A stretch of 64,000 nucleotides of DNA from a bacterium (lineage in GTDB: Bacteria; Hinthialibacterota; Hinthialibacteria; OLB16). Of this stretch, positions 53,880 through 64,000 are shown piece by piece. Within the stretch, counting starts at the first letter, position 1; the number at the start of each line of letters is the position of its first letter. The notes beneath the pieces are model-generated. The model ran no database searches. It saw only the letters and a program-made list of their open reading frames with translations, and was not told where the DNA came from. The position numbers and the translations under genes are program-made. The stretch covers positions 248,001 through 312,000 of the forward strand of contig JAJVIK010000013.1 in NCBI GenBank assembly GCA_022072055.1. Direction: 5' to 3'.

Positions 53880-55529
53880 ATGGGCGAACTAATGGCTAGA
53901 AAAACCGGCTCGAAAAACAACAGCAAACCTTCCAACGGGGCCAACCTCGGCTTCGAGGCCGCCATGTGGGCGGCGGCGGATAAACTCCGGGGCCACATGG
54001 ACGCCGCCGAGTACAAGCACGTCGTCCTCGGGCTGATCTTCCTCAAGTACATTTCGGATGCTTTCGAGGAGCATCACGCCAAACTTCTTGAGGACCCGGA
54101 GGCAGACCCGGAGGATCGCGACGAATACATCGCCCAGAATGTCTTCTGGGTTCCCAAGGAAGCCCGCTGGTCCCAGCTCCAAGCAAACGCCAAACAGCCC
54201 ACCATCGGCAAGTTGATTGACGACGCCATGATCGCGGTCGAACGCGAGAACCCCGCGCTCAAAGGGGTGCTGCCCAAGGACTACGCCCGTCCCACGCTGG
54301 ACAAGCACCGGCTTGGAGAATTGATCGACTTGGTGGGCAACATCGGGCTGGGCGACAAGGAAAGCCGTTCCAAGGATATCCTGGGCAGGGTCTACGAATA
54401 CTTCCTCTCCCAGTTCGCCAGCGCCGAAGGCAAGAAGGGCGGCCAGTTCTACACGCCACGCTGCGTCGTGCAGGTGCTGGTGGAAATGCTTTCTCCTTAC
54501 AAGGGGCGCGTGTTCGACCCGTGCTGCGGTTCGGGCGGGATGTTTGTCCAGAGCGAGAAGTTCGTGGAGGCCCACGGCGGCCGGATCGGGGACATCAGCA
54601 TTTTCGGTCAGGAGAGCAACCCGACCACCTGGCGGCTGGCCAAGATGAACCTGGCGATCCGTGGGATCGAGGGCAACCTCGGCCCAGAGAACGCCGACAG
54701 TTTCCATCGCGACCTGCACCCGAGCCTCAAGGCCGATTATGTCCTGGCTAACCCGCCGTTCAACGACAGCGATTGGGGCGGGGACCGGCTTCGTGAGGAT
54801 GTGCGATGGAAGTACGGGACGCCCCCGGCTGGCAACGCCAACTACGCCTGGGTCCAGAATTTTATTCATCACCTGTCGCCGACCGGGCTGGCCGGGTTCG
54901 TTCTCGCCAACGGGAGCATGTCTTCCAATCAGTCCGGCGAGGGGGAGATCCGCAAGGCCATCATCGAAGCCGATCTGGTGGACTGCATGGTGGCGCTGCC
55001 GGGGCAGTTGTTCTATTCGACCCAGATCCCGGTCTGTTTGTGGTTTCTCCGCCGAGACAAACGCCGGTTGCCCGCGCATTCCGGGGGCGAGGCCGCCGAC
55101 CGGCGCGGGCAAACCCTGTTCATCGACGCCCGCAAGATGGGCCGGTTGATTGACCGCGTTCATCGCGACCTGGACGAGGCGGACATTCAAAAGATTGCCG
55201 GGACCTATCATGCCTGGCGCGGCGATGCTCCCTCTCCCTCGATGGGAGAGGGCCGGGGTGAGGGTGCTTCTGGCCGGGGCGCGGGTGTTTACGAAGACAT
55301 TGCCGGGTTCTGCAAAAGCGCTTCGCTGGACGATATCCGCGGGCACGGGTTCGTGCTTACGCCGGGGCGGTATGTCGGAGCCGCCGAGGTCGAGGATGAC
55401 GGCGAGCCGTTCGAGGAGAAGATGGCGCGGCTGGTCGAAACTTTGGATGGGCAGTTCGCGGAATCCGCCCGGCTCGAAAAAGAGATCCGGTCGAACCTAA
55501 CCAAACTGGGGTTTGCGTTCAAATCATGA
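53880..55529 (+). CDS. hsdM: Type I restriction-modification methylase subunit HsdM
   Basis: 549 residues. N-terminal helical HsdM domain (about 18-160, [16 protein letters not shown]), then the SAM-dependent N6-adenine methylase with motif [12 protein letters not shown] and motif IV NPPF. The C-terminus has [10 protein letters not shown], typical of HsdM. It methylates adenine in the recognition site set by HsdS and forms a complex with HsdS and HsdR. An in-frame insert of about 20 residues (455-475 region, [13 protein letters not shown]) comes from a palindromic repeat. A second ATG at 53892 (MARKTGSKN) could be the true start. The hsdM-hsdS-hsdR order is split by other genes. Confidence 0.95.
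   Translation: MGELMARKTGSKNNSKPSNGANLGFEAAMWAAADKLRGHMDAAEYKHVVLGLIFLKYISDAFEEHHAKLLEDPEADPEDRDEYIAQNVFWVPKEARWSQLQANAKQPTIGKLIDDAMIAVERENPALKGVLPKDYARPTLDKHRLGELIDLVGNIGLGDKESRSKDILGRVYEYFLSQFASAEGKKGGQFYTPRCVVQVLVEMLSPYKGRVFDPCCGSGGMFVQSEKFVEAHGGRIGDISIFGQESNPTTWRLAKMNLAIRGIEGNLGPENADSFHRDLHPSLKADYVLANPPFNDSDWGGDRLREDVRWKYGTPPAGNANYAWVQNFIHHLSPTGLAGFVLANGSMSSNQSGEGEIRKAIIEADLVDCMVALPGQLFYSTQIPVCLWFLRRDKRRLPAHSGGEAADRRGQTLFIDARKMGRLIDRVHRDLDEADIQKIAGTYHAWRGDAPSPSMGEGRGEGASGRGAGVYEDIAGFCKSASLDDIRGHGFVLTPGRYVGAAEVEDDGEPFEEKMARLVETLDGQFAESARLEKEIRSNLTKLGFAFKS
55228..55287. repeat. Invasive palindromic repeat inserted in frame in hsdM
   Basis: CCCTCTCCCTCGATGGGAGA and the following GGGCCGGGGTGAGGGTG match the widespread extragenic palindromic repeat whose antisense translation reads [11 protein letters not shown]. 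Here it lies inside hsdM without breaking the frame. It was recognised from the typical words TLTPALS on the minus strand and GEGRGEG on the plus strand. Confidence 0.75.
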
Positions 55530-55618
55530 CTTCGGAATCGCTCAATCCCGCCGCCCGATTGCGTTCGACCCTTCGAAAAGGGGATTTTCGACGAATCCAC
55601 AGTTTTGATTTCCGGGCC

Positions 55619-55647
55619 TTGCAATCGGGTATCCGATCGGGTATATT
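55619..55647 (+). promoter_or_regulatory. Strong promoter in front of the NYN gene
   Basis: TTGCAA (55619-55624), a 17-base spacer and TATATT (55642-55647). The predicted start is near 55654. It lies in the 192-base gap between hsdM and the NYN gene, so the genes after hsdM have their own promoter. Confidence 0.7.
55630..55643. promoter_or_regulatory. Palindrome in the promoter spacer, possible operator
   Basis: TATCCGATCGGGTA is an imperfect 14-base palindrome (two mismatched positions) centred between the -35 and -10 boxes. A repressor bound here would block RNA polymerase; no repressor gene with a helix-turn-helix is seen in the locus. Confidence 0.45.
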
Positions 55648-55663
55648 TCAAATACGACTTACT

Positions 55664-55708
55664 CCCCACTGGACTTGCCGAAAGGCCTCCAGTGGGGTTT
55701 TGCTTTTT
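55664..55708 (+). terminator. Intrinsic terminator or attenuator between the promoter and the NYN gene
   Basis: A 10-pair perfect stem, CCCCACTGGA/TCCAGTGGGG (55664-55673 and 55688-55697), is followed by TTTTGCTTTTT. It starts about 10 bases after the predicted transcription start and ends 14 bases before the NYN start codon. Transcripts would therefore stop after about 50 bases unless the stem is prevented from forming. Confidence 0.85.
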
Positions 55709-55721
55709 AAGGGGGTTCGTT

Positions 55722-56348
55722 ATGGCGACTGAACCCTCCATCAAGCGAGCCTGCGCCTTCTTCGACGGCCAGAACCTCTACCGGACGGCCAAGACGGCGT
55801 TCGGTCACCACTTCCCGAACTACCAGCCCCTTCAACTCGCTCAGGCCGTCTGCGCCCTGAAGGGGTGGACCTTGGCGAGCGTTCATTTCTACACCGGCGT
55901 TCCCGATGTCGCCGACGATCCCCAATGGAATCACTTCTGGACCAACAAACTTCGAGGCATGGGGAAGTGCGGGATCAAGACTTATTCGCGCCCGCTGCGG
56001 TATCGCAACCAGACCGTGCGTCTTCCTGACGGAACGGAGCACACCTTCCTGGTCGGTCAGGAGAAGGGGATCGACATTCGGATCGCACTCGATGTGGTGC
56101 GGATGGCGCGGTCGCGCGATTACGACGTGGCGCTGATCTTCAGCCAGGACCAGGACCTTTCGGAAGTAGCGGACGAGGTCAAGCAAATCTCCATCGAGCA
56201 GGACCGCTGGATCAAGGTCGCTTCCGCTTTCCCGTTCAGTCCCACGACCACCAACCGACGCGGCATCAACGGAACCGATTGGATCAAGATCGACCGGGCG
56301 ATGTACGACTCGTGCTTGGATGGGAATGATTACAGGGTGAAAACGTAA
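55722..56348 (+). CDS. NYN-domain (LabA-like) putative RNase inside the type I RM locus
   Basis: 208 residues from ATG 55722, with an AAGGGGG site 5-12 bases upstream. The NYN fold is clear: CAFFDGQNLYRTAK near residue 11 (Asp15, Asn18), EKGIDIRIALDVVRMA, and DVALIFSQDQDLSEVADEV with the acidic residues of a PIN-like active site. NYN proteins are metal-dependent nucleases, mostly acting on RNA. Adjacent genes are hsdM and hsdS; hsdS starts one base after its stop, so it belongs to the same transcript as the specificity subunit. A backup function acting when the restriction system is inhibited is possible (inference). Confidence 0.87.
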   Translation: MATEPSIKRACAFFDGQNLYRTAKTAFGHHFPNYQPLQLAQAVCALKGWTLASVHFYTGVPDVADDPQWNHFWTNKLRGMGKCGIKTYSRPLRYRNQTVRLPDGTEHTFLVGQEKGIDIRIALDVVRMARSRDYDVALIFSQDQDLSEVADEVKQISIEQDRWIKVASAFPFSPTTTNRRGINGTDWIKIDRAMYDSCLDGNDYRVKT

Positions 56349-56349
56349 T

Positions 56350-57645
56350 ATGAGCACCTCATCCTCACGATTAGAAAATGCTGAACTCAACGGATGGCGA
56401 CCTGGTACGGTCGGCGGATTGACAGATAACTTCGACGGTCAACGCATCCCAGTGAAAGAGGCGGATCGAAAACCCGGCCCATATCCATACTATGGGGCTT
56501 CGGGAATTGTAGACCATGTGGACCAGTACATTTTCGATGGGGAATATCTGCTTGTTGCCGAGGATGGAGAAAATCTGAAGACCCGGAAAACTCCGATTGC
56601 GTTTCTCGCAGACGGTAAATTCTGGGTGAATAATCATGCCCATATTGTCCGAGGAAACTCCGAGAACGACACTCGTTTCCTCATGTATGCATTGAATAAC
56701 GCTGACATCAGCGGGTATCTCACGGGTTCCACCATGCCCAAGCTAACACAGGGCAACCTAAATCGCATTCAACTGAATATCCCACCCCTCCCCGAGCAGC
56801 GGGCCATTGCGCACATCCTGGGGACGCTTGACGACAAGATCGAGAACAACCGGCGGATGAACGAGACGTTGGAGGCGATGGCGCAAGCCCTGTTCAAGTC
56901 GTGGTTCGTGGACTTCGATCCCGTCCGCGCCAAGATGGAAGGCCGCCCCCCCGTCGGCATGGACTCCGAAACCGCCGCGCTGTTCCCGGACCGCCTCGTC
57001 GATTCGGAGATCGGGGACATCCCGGAGGGGTGGGGGGTTGAACCAATCGGGGACCTTGTTCGAGTGGTTGGCGGCGGAACCCCAAGTACAAAGAATCCGG
57101 CCTTTTGGGATGGAGTCCTCCACTTTGCTACACCGAAGGACCTGTCATCTCTAACCTCACCAGTGCTCTTGGAAACCGAAAGGAAGGTCACCGACGAGGG
57201 TCTGCAGAAAATCAGTTCTGGACTCTTGCCAGCGGGAACAGTGTTGCTCTCTTCTCGCGCCCCAATTGGATACCTGGCAATCACAGAGATCCCCGTGGCA
57301 GTAAACCAAGGCTTCATCGCGATGGTCTGCGACGGTCCTCTTCCGAACCTCTATGTTCTGCATTGGACGAAAGAGAATTTAGAAGTAATCCTCTCCAAAG
57401 CCAATGGATCGACTTTTCAGGAGATCAGCAAAGCAAATTTTCGACCAATACCCGCGCTCGTGCCGCCAAGCGAGATCTTTGACGAATTCATCAAGACCGT
57501 CGGACCACTCCATAATCTGATCGTGGAGAACTTGCAGTCGTCGAACACCCATTCCGTCGCCCGCGACAGGCTGCTGCCGAAGCTGCTTTCCGGGGAGATT
57601 CGGGTGAAGGATGCGGAGGGGTGGGGGGAGAGTCGGCCAATATGA
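56350..57645 (+). CDS. hsdS: Type I restriction-modification specificity subunit HsdS
   Basis: 431 residues with two target recognition domains. Each half ends in the conserved helix region: first half PLPEQRAIAHILGTLDDKIENNRRMNE near 150-175, second half ending HSVARDRLLPKLLSGEIRV. The half-site repeat is as expected (YPYYGASGIVD and KFWVNNHAHIV in TRD1, FATPKDLSSL and GSTFQEISKANF in TRD2). It reads the bipartite DNA site for HsdM and HsdR. It starts one base after the NYN stop, and its stop overlaps the AbiJ-like gene by ATGA. Confidence 0.95.
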   Translation: MSTSSSRLENAELNGWRPGTVGGLTDNFDGQRIPVKEADRKPGPYPYYGASGIVDHVDQYIFDGEYLLVAEDGENLKTRKTPIAFLADGKFWVNNHAHIVRGNSENDTRFLMYALNNADISGYLTGSTMPKLTQGNLNRIQLNIPPLPEQRAIAHILGTLDDKIENNRRMNETLEAMAQALFKSWFVDFDPVRAKMEGRPPVGMDSETAALFPDRLVDSEIGDIPEGWGVEPIGDLVRVVGGGTPSTKNPAFWDGVLHFATPKDLSSLTSPVLLETERKVTDEGLQKISSGLLPAGTVLLSSRAPIGYLAITEIPVAVNQGFIAMVCDGPLPNLYVLHWTKENLEVILSKANGSTFQEISKANFRPIPALVPPSEIFDEFIKTVGPLHNLIVENLQSSNTHSVARDRLLPKLLSGEIRVKDAEGWGESRPI

Positions 57646-58472
57646 GTTCGCTTAAGGCCATCGAGAAGACGCAACTCGAGAAGTTCCTTGGGATGGAGTC
57701 AGGCTATGTTCTCGACTTCACCAATCGAACTTTCCAAGACTTTGTGCGCGATGTGGCGGGAATCGACATTTATTCGGATGAATATGCGGTCAACGGTGAC
57801 TCTAAGGCCAAGCGGTTTCGGGCATTCTGGGAGAGAGAATCGGATACGACAGTCGCTAAGGTTCTTTCTGAGTTCCTGAACTATTGGCGGCTTCAAACCC
57901 CTAACCCTACCCCTGAGGAACGAGTCCTTTCCGAGCACTGCCACCAAATCATTCAACGATTGTCTGGGCAGACTATTGCGTCGACGGTAAGTGAAGAAAG
58001 TTTCCTAAAGATGGGTTGGGGAGACATCTCACTGAAAGACGCTACGACAGACCACACTCTGCTCCCGATCCTCGAATCCCGCTTTGAAGAGGCGAAGCAT
58101 TGCCTTGAACACAAAGCCCCGCTCGCCACAATCTTCCTGTGCGGAAGCATCCTGGAAGGCTTACTGCTCGGAACAGCAAGCGACAACCCCGCCGTTTTCA
58201 ATAGCGCAAACAGCAGCCCAAAAGACTCCTCGACCGGGAAGGTCAAGAAGTTTCCGGATTGGCGTCTCGCCGAATTGATCGAAGTGGCGTGTGAGGTGAA
58301 GTTTCTTACGCTAGACGTTAAAAAATTCAGTCATGCACTTCGAGATTTTAGGAATTACATTCACCCTCATGCTCAAAGGGTCTCCGAATTCAACCCCGAC
58401 AAGCACACGGCGGAGATTTGTATGCAGGTCCTGAAGGCGGCCGTGGCGTGTCTCTCCAAAAAGAAGAAATGA
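57642..58472 (+). CDS. AbiJ-NTD3-like/HEPN protein coupled to hsdS
   Basis: 276 residues from ATG 57642, overlapping the hsdS stop by ATGA. The N-terminal part (about 13-85: GYVLDFTNRTFQDF, SKAKRFRAFWERE) matches what I know as AbiJ N-terminal domain 3. The C-terminal part (about 140-270) is helical and has a HEPN-type motif in RDFRNYIHPH, with R237 and H241/H243. HEPN domains are mostly RNases that cut tRNA or other RNA during abortive infection. The coupling to hsdS recalls PrrC, an anticodon nuclease kept silent by a type I RM complex, though the proteins are not similar. Assignment from motif and context. Confidence 0.7.
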   Translation: MSSLKAIEKTQLEKFLGMESGYVLDFTNRTFQDFVRDVAGIDIYSDEYAVNGDSKAKRFRAFWERESDTTVAKVLSEFLNYWRLQTPNPTPEERVLSEHCHQIIQRLSGQTIASTVSEESFLKMGWGDISLKDATTDHTLLPILESRFEEAKHCLEHKAPLATIFLCGSILEGLLLGTASDNPAVFNSANSSPKDSSTGKVKKFPDWRLAELIEVACEVKFLTLDVKKFSHALRDFRNYIHPHAQRVSEFNPDKHTAEICMQVLKAAVACLSKKKK

Positions 58473-58524
58473 GTCGCTTCCACCCCACCTTATTGGACGG
58501 CGCGCCTGCACCTGGAGAGGGGAT

Positions 58525-58944
58525 ATGAGCATCCCGATTGTACTCACGGTGTTGGCGGTTTTACTTGGTTATTGGCTGCGACGGGTGCGACGCAAGGGAG
58601 AGTCACCAGAGGGTCAAGAAGTAGGTCGCTGGCAAGGGATTCATATCCCAAGGGAAAAACTTAATAGGACAACCGATCGAAACCTCCTGGGACGTGAATT
58701 GGAACGTGAAGGAAAAGAGGAAGAAGCTCGACTGCTTTACGAAGCCAATCTTGCTGAAGGGGATATTGGATCGCATCCCTATGAACGCCTCCGCATAATC
58801 TACTCCAGGCGCAAGCAATACGAAGAGGCGCTGCGAGTTTGTGAAGCATTCCTGAAAGTTCCCCAGGAGCCAAAGAAGCTTGAAGCCTTTCGGCAGCATG
58901 CCGAGAAGCTTCGGCTTAAGATTGACAAAGAGGGCGCGAGATAA
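58525..58944 (+). CDS. Small membrane protein with TPR-like soluble part
   Basis: 139 residues after a GGAGAGGGG site. One N-terminal transmembrane helix (IPIVLTVLAVLLGYWLR) is followed by a soluble helical region (about 45-139) with TPR-like spacing (NLLGRELEREGKEEEARLLYE, YERLRIIYSRRKQYEEALRV). No enzyme motif is present. It sits between the AbiJ-like gene and the DUF3800 gene in the same direction. Function unknown; it could tether a partner to the membrane. Confidence 0.65.
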   Translation: MSIPIVLTVLAVLLGYWLRRVRRKGESPEGQEVGRWQGIHIPREKLNRTTDRNLLGRELEREGKEEEARLLYEANLAEGDIGSHPYERLRIIYSRRKQYEEALRVCEAFLKVPQEPKKLEAFRQHAEKLRLKIDKEGAR

Positions 58945-58956
58945 AGGACCAGAAGG

Positions 58957-59667
58957 ATGACCGAAACCTTCAACATCTACTGGGACGAAAGTTGCCACCT
59001 GGAGCATGACGGCATCCCGGTGATGGTGCTCGGTGCGGTCTGGTGCGCCGCCGACCGAGCCCACGCAATATCCCGGCGCGTCCGCGACATCAAGGTCAAA
59101 CACGACCTTTCCCCCCACTTTGAAATCAAATGGACCAAGATTTCCCCGGCGAAGAAGGACTTCTACCTGGATCTGGTGGATTATTTTTTTGATGAGGACG
59201 ATCTTCATTTCCGCGCGGTGCTGGTTCCCGACAAGGGAATCCTCAAGCACTCGGAGTACCATCAAAACCACGACGAATGGTACTACAAGATGATGTTCAC
59301 CCTGCTGGAGCCGCTCATCGATCCCGTCCAGCGATACCGCGTCTATCTCGACATCAAAGACACCCGCAGCGAGGAGAAGCGCGCCAAACTGGAAGAGGTT
59401 CTGCGGAACAAACGGTACGACCGCCAAGGCCGGGTGATCGAACGGGTCCAGCAGATTCGGTCCCATGAATCCGAGCTGATGCAGATGGCGGACCTTTTGA
59501 TCGGCGCGATTCAGTACGCAAACCGGGAACTGAAGGGAAACTCAGGGAAGCAAGATGTAGTGGATGCGATCAAGAGGAAATCGGGAAAGAATCTGAATCA
59601 GACAACCTGGCTACGGGAACAAAAGTTGAACCTGCTCCGGTGGGAATCTGCGGGAGACCGGGCGTGA
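58957..59667 (+). CDS. DUF3800-domain protein
   Basis: 236 residues. The DUF3800 pattern is seen: N-terminal IYWDESCHLEHDGIP, then MVLGAVWC, FEIKWTKIS near 50, the middle YRVYLDIKDTRSEEKR, and the C-terminal ESELMQMADLLIGAIQY acidic segment. The fold is RNase H-like with conserved Asp/Glu, and family members are often found in defence or mobile loci, but activity has not been established. Its stop shares GTGA with the start of the next gene. Confidence 0.8.
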   Translation: MTETFNIYWDESCHLEHDGIPVMVLGAVWCAADRAHAISRRVRDIKVKHDLSPHFEIKWTKISPAKKDFYLDLVDYFFDEDDLHFRAVLVPDKGILKHSEYHQNHDEWYYKMMFTLLEPLIDPVQRYRVYLDIKDTRSEEKRAKLEEVLRNKRYDRQGRVIERVQQIRSHESELMQMADLLIGAIQYANRELKGNSGKQDVVDAIKRKSGKNLNQTTWLREQKLNLLRWESAGDRA

Positions 59668-60164
59668 GCGGGTACCCGGACTGGCTTCCTCTGTTGGATT
59701 TATTGGAGGACCACGAAGGTTCTTGGGATCAATACCTGGATTGGGTCTACCAACGGTTCCGTAAAGACCTGATTGAGTCACAGCCGAAATTCCTAAACTG
59801 TTGGGTGCGGTGCCCTACGGAACCTGTAATCGAGGGAAAGGAAGGCACATTCTGGCATTGCGTTTCGGAGGGACTTGAAGAAGACCAACGAACCCCGGAC
59901 ATTCGGCGAATGGAAAGGATTTCATGGATACGGGCGATCCTTGACCATGCGACCGATCCAGCGGTGGAGTGCTGGACAAACCTAAGAGGCACATCGACTC
60001 ACCACTTGGTTTGGTTCAAAGAGGAGTACCTGATCGTCCTGAAAGAAGTCCTCAGGAAACGCGACAACTTTAGATACTTCGTCCTGAAGACGGCATATTG
60101 CACGACGAGTGAAAGAACGGTTGCCACTCTGAGGCGGGAAAGAGACGCCAGTGGGCTCTACTGA
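59664..60164 (+). CDS. Conserved hypothetical protein coupled to the DUF3800 gene
   Basis: 166 residues using GTG 59664, which overlaps the DUF3800 stop (GTGA). It starts VSGYPDWLPLLDLLEDHEG and has a central KEGTFWHCVSEGLEEDQRTPDIRRMERISWIR segment and a C-terminal YLIVLKEV...YFVLKTAYCTT. I recall similar short proteins beginning YPDWLPLL in many genomes, but no function is known to me. Gene overlap suggests joint action with the DUF3800 protein. Confidence 0.65.
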   Translation: MSGYPDWLPLLDLLEDHEGSWDQYLDWVYQRFRKDLIESQPKFLNCWVRCPTEPVIEGKEGTFWHCVSEGLEEDQRTPDIRRMERISWIRAILDHATDPAVECWTNLRGTSTHHLVWFKEEYLIVLKEVLRKRDNFRYFVLKTAYCTTSERTVATLRRERDASGLY

Positions 60165-60176
60165 GCAAAAACGACA

Positions 60177-60202
60177 GACGCCATCTCCGAGGAAATGGCG
60201 TC
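60177..60202. terminator. Hairpin in the gap before hsdR
   Basis: GACGCCAT/ATGGCGTC arms of 8 bases (60177-60184 and 60195-60202) with a 10-base loop lie in the 222-base gap between the hypothetical gene and hsdR. There is no T-run. It could slow transcription or protect the RNA end; the rest of the gap holds no gene I can support. Confidence 0.4.
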
Positions 60203-60386
60203 CATTACTCCTTCCACACTTGGTGGATGAGCTGCTTACAGTATCGGTTACCGAGGCCGCGCCGTCAATGAGGAATCGGAGAAAACTTGCGCGATGGAGT
60301 ATAAACTCAAGCGAAAGAATGGGTTGCGGCGGTCCCCAGACTCGATTTGACAAGGGACCCCAAAGGCTTCACATTGGAAGGAAATC

Positions 60387-63485
<3,099 letters not shown>

Positions 63486-63528
63486 GACTGCGTTGAATCG
63501 ATTGATCCAGCCGTGCCGCTGTCCGACC

Positions 63529-63783
63529 TCACGGATCAGGCGGTTTGTACGAGTGTAAGCGCTCCAGTGTCACAGTGGTTGTGACGGTGGGGAACGGACA
63601 CTCCCCGGTGAACCCCCAGCGCGGCACCCAGGAGGCGTCCGGGCGGGACACATAGAACGTGAACACCCGCGTGCTCACCACGAAGTAGATCGTGTTCCTT
63701 CCCGGCTGGAGACCGGGCGGAAACAAGACGTGCCAGGCCGCGAGGAAGAGGGCCACGATCCCGGCCACCGCCAACCGCTTCAT
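63529..63783 (-). CDS. Small exported hypothetical protein
   Basis: 84 residues from ATG 63783. A signal or anchor segment (VAGIVALFLAAWHVLFPP) is followed by a short soluble part (NTIYFVVSTRVFTFYVSRP) with one Cys and Thr-rich strands. No family was recognised. It starts 43 bases after the stop of the dockerin gene and may share its transcript. It faces the end of hsdR. Confidence 0.5.
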   Translation of the reverse strand: MKRLAVAGIVALFLAAWHVLFPPGLQPGRNTIYFVVSTRVFTFYVSRPDASWVPRWGFTGECPFPTVTTTVTLERLHSYKPPDP

Positions 63784-63825
63784 TCCCGCGCTCCCTTCGC
63801 TCTTCGGACTTCGCACCCCGCTGCC

Positions 63826-64000
63826 TCACCGTAGGACGGTCGGTGTCGGCGTCGCCCGGTGCCACCGCTCCATGAGGAGGAGCAGGTCTCTCGCGTCCAC
63901 CAATCCGTCGTGATTCAGGTCGGGATCGGGGGTCAAAGTGGGAGAGGTTGTCGCCGTAGGGGTGACCGGCTCCTCTGTGCCTGTGGCTGTGGCGGTAAAT
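63826..64000 (-). CDS. C-terminal end of a dockerin-like secreted protein (partial, 5' part outside window)
   Basis: The open frame runs from the window edge to a TGA at 63828-63826. It encodes a Thr/Pro-rich linker (VTPTATTSPTLTPDPD) and one dockerin-type calcium loop (DLNHDGLVDARDLLLL, followed by MERW), ending in a short Thr/Pro tail. This matches the C-terminus of the protein at 6,951-8,645. It shows that host-type genes resume by here. Confidence 0.7.
   Translation of the reverse strand, partial: FTATATGTEEPVTPTATTSPTLTPDPDLNHDGLVDARDLLLLMERWHRATPTPTVLR

Noticed and set aside
53889-55346. Long minus-strand open frame over hsdM
   Set aside because: It is a shadow of the GC-rich hsdM gene. 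Its only familiar word, [11 protein letters not shown], comes from the palindromic repeat.

Overview
The window reads as a chromosome segment of a GC-rich, Gram-negative, probably uncultivated bacterium. The supporting features are a secretin, a lipoprotein-type efflux adaptor, many Sec signal peptides, a futalosine-pathway menaquinone gene (mqnC), a bacterial XPB helicase with its partner, and secreted proteins with Thr/Pro-rich linkers ending in dockerin-like repeats. This combination recalls candidate phyla such as Omnitrophota, Hydrogenedentota or Sumerlaeota. That placement is an impression, because no marker phylogeny could be run.

Left part (1-26,200, almost all minus strand). It opens with a NeuB-type sialic-acid-like synthase fused to a sugar isomerase-like TIM barrel and cut by the window edge. 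Next come a GAF-PAS sigma54 activator, ridA/mqnC, a periplasmic GDPD, a GNAT-like acyltransferase coupled to a dockerin protein, a rhodanese/MauE-DoxX pair, ilvBN with a clear promoter, dprA-smg-pheA, the XPB helicase pair, and the conserved rpsB-tsf-pyrH-frr-uppS cluster with a structured leader. A Tyr-rich exported protein, a PQQ-type propeller and a 7Fe ferredoxin close this part.

Middle (26,300-45,000). A type IV pilus/type II secretion-like cluster runs on the minus strand: sigma54 activator, a two-domain cohesin-like protein, a PilM-PilN fusion with MGGPP repeats, a coiled-coil inner-membrane protein in the PilO position, and a large TPR-secretin. It is followed by dacB (PBP4), an HU protein with promoter and terminator, a HlyD adaptor/SGNH pair, and a ThuA-like gene coupled to a pectate lyase-sialidase fusion.

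Right part (45,000-64,000) is accessory DNA. An RHS C-terminal fragment with a Cys-rich tip overlaps by ATGA an AT-richer membrane WD40 gene (candidate toxin/immunity pair), and a second broken RHS fragment follows. An nth gene (endonuclease III) is then cut in its middle, exactly where the 3' end of a serine recombinase gene begins. The recombinase is translationally coupled to a VirD4/HerA-like ATPase carrying a PD-(D/E)xK-like tail, preceded by a two-helix membrane protein. Divergently lies a type I restriction-modification locus, hsdM...hsdS...hsdR, with five extra genes inside it: a NYN-domain protein behind its own promoter, palindrome and intrinsic terminator; an AbiJ-NTD3-like/HEPN protein coupled to hsdS; a small membrane protein; a DUF3800 protein; and a conserved unknown. 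I consider this composite element (about 48.3-63.5 kb) the most interesting part of the window: a restriction system wrapped around probable RNA-targeting or abortive-infection factors on a recombinase-borne island. Its right end and the missing half of nth are not visible. The last 200 bases hold the C-terminus of another dockerin protein.
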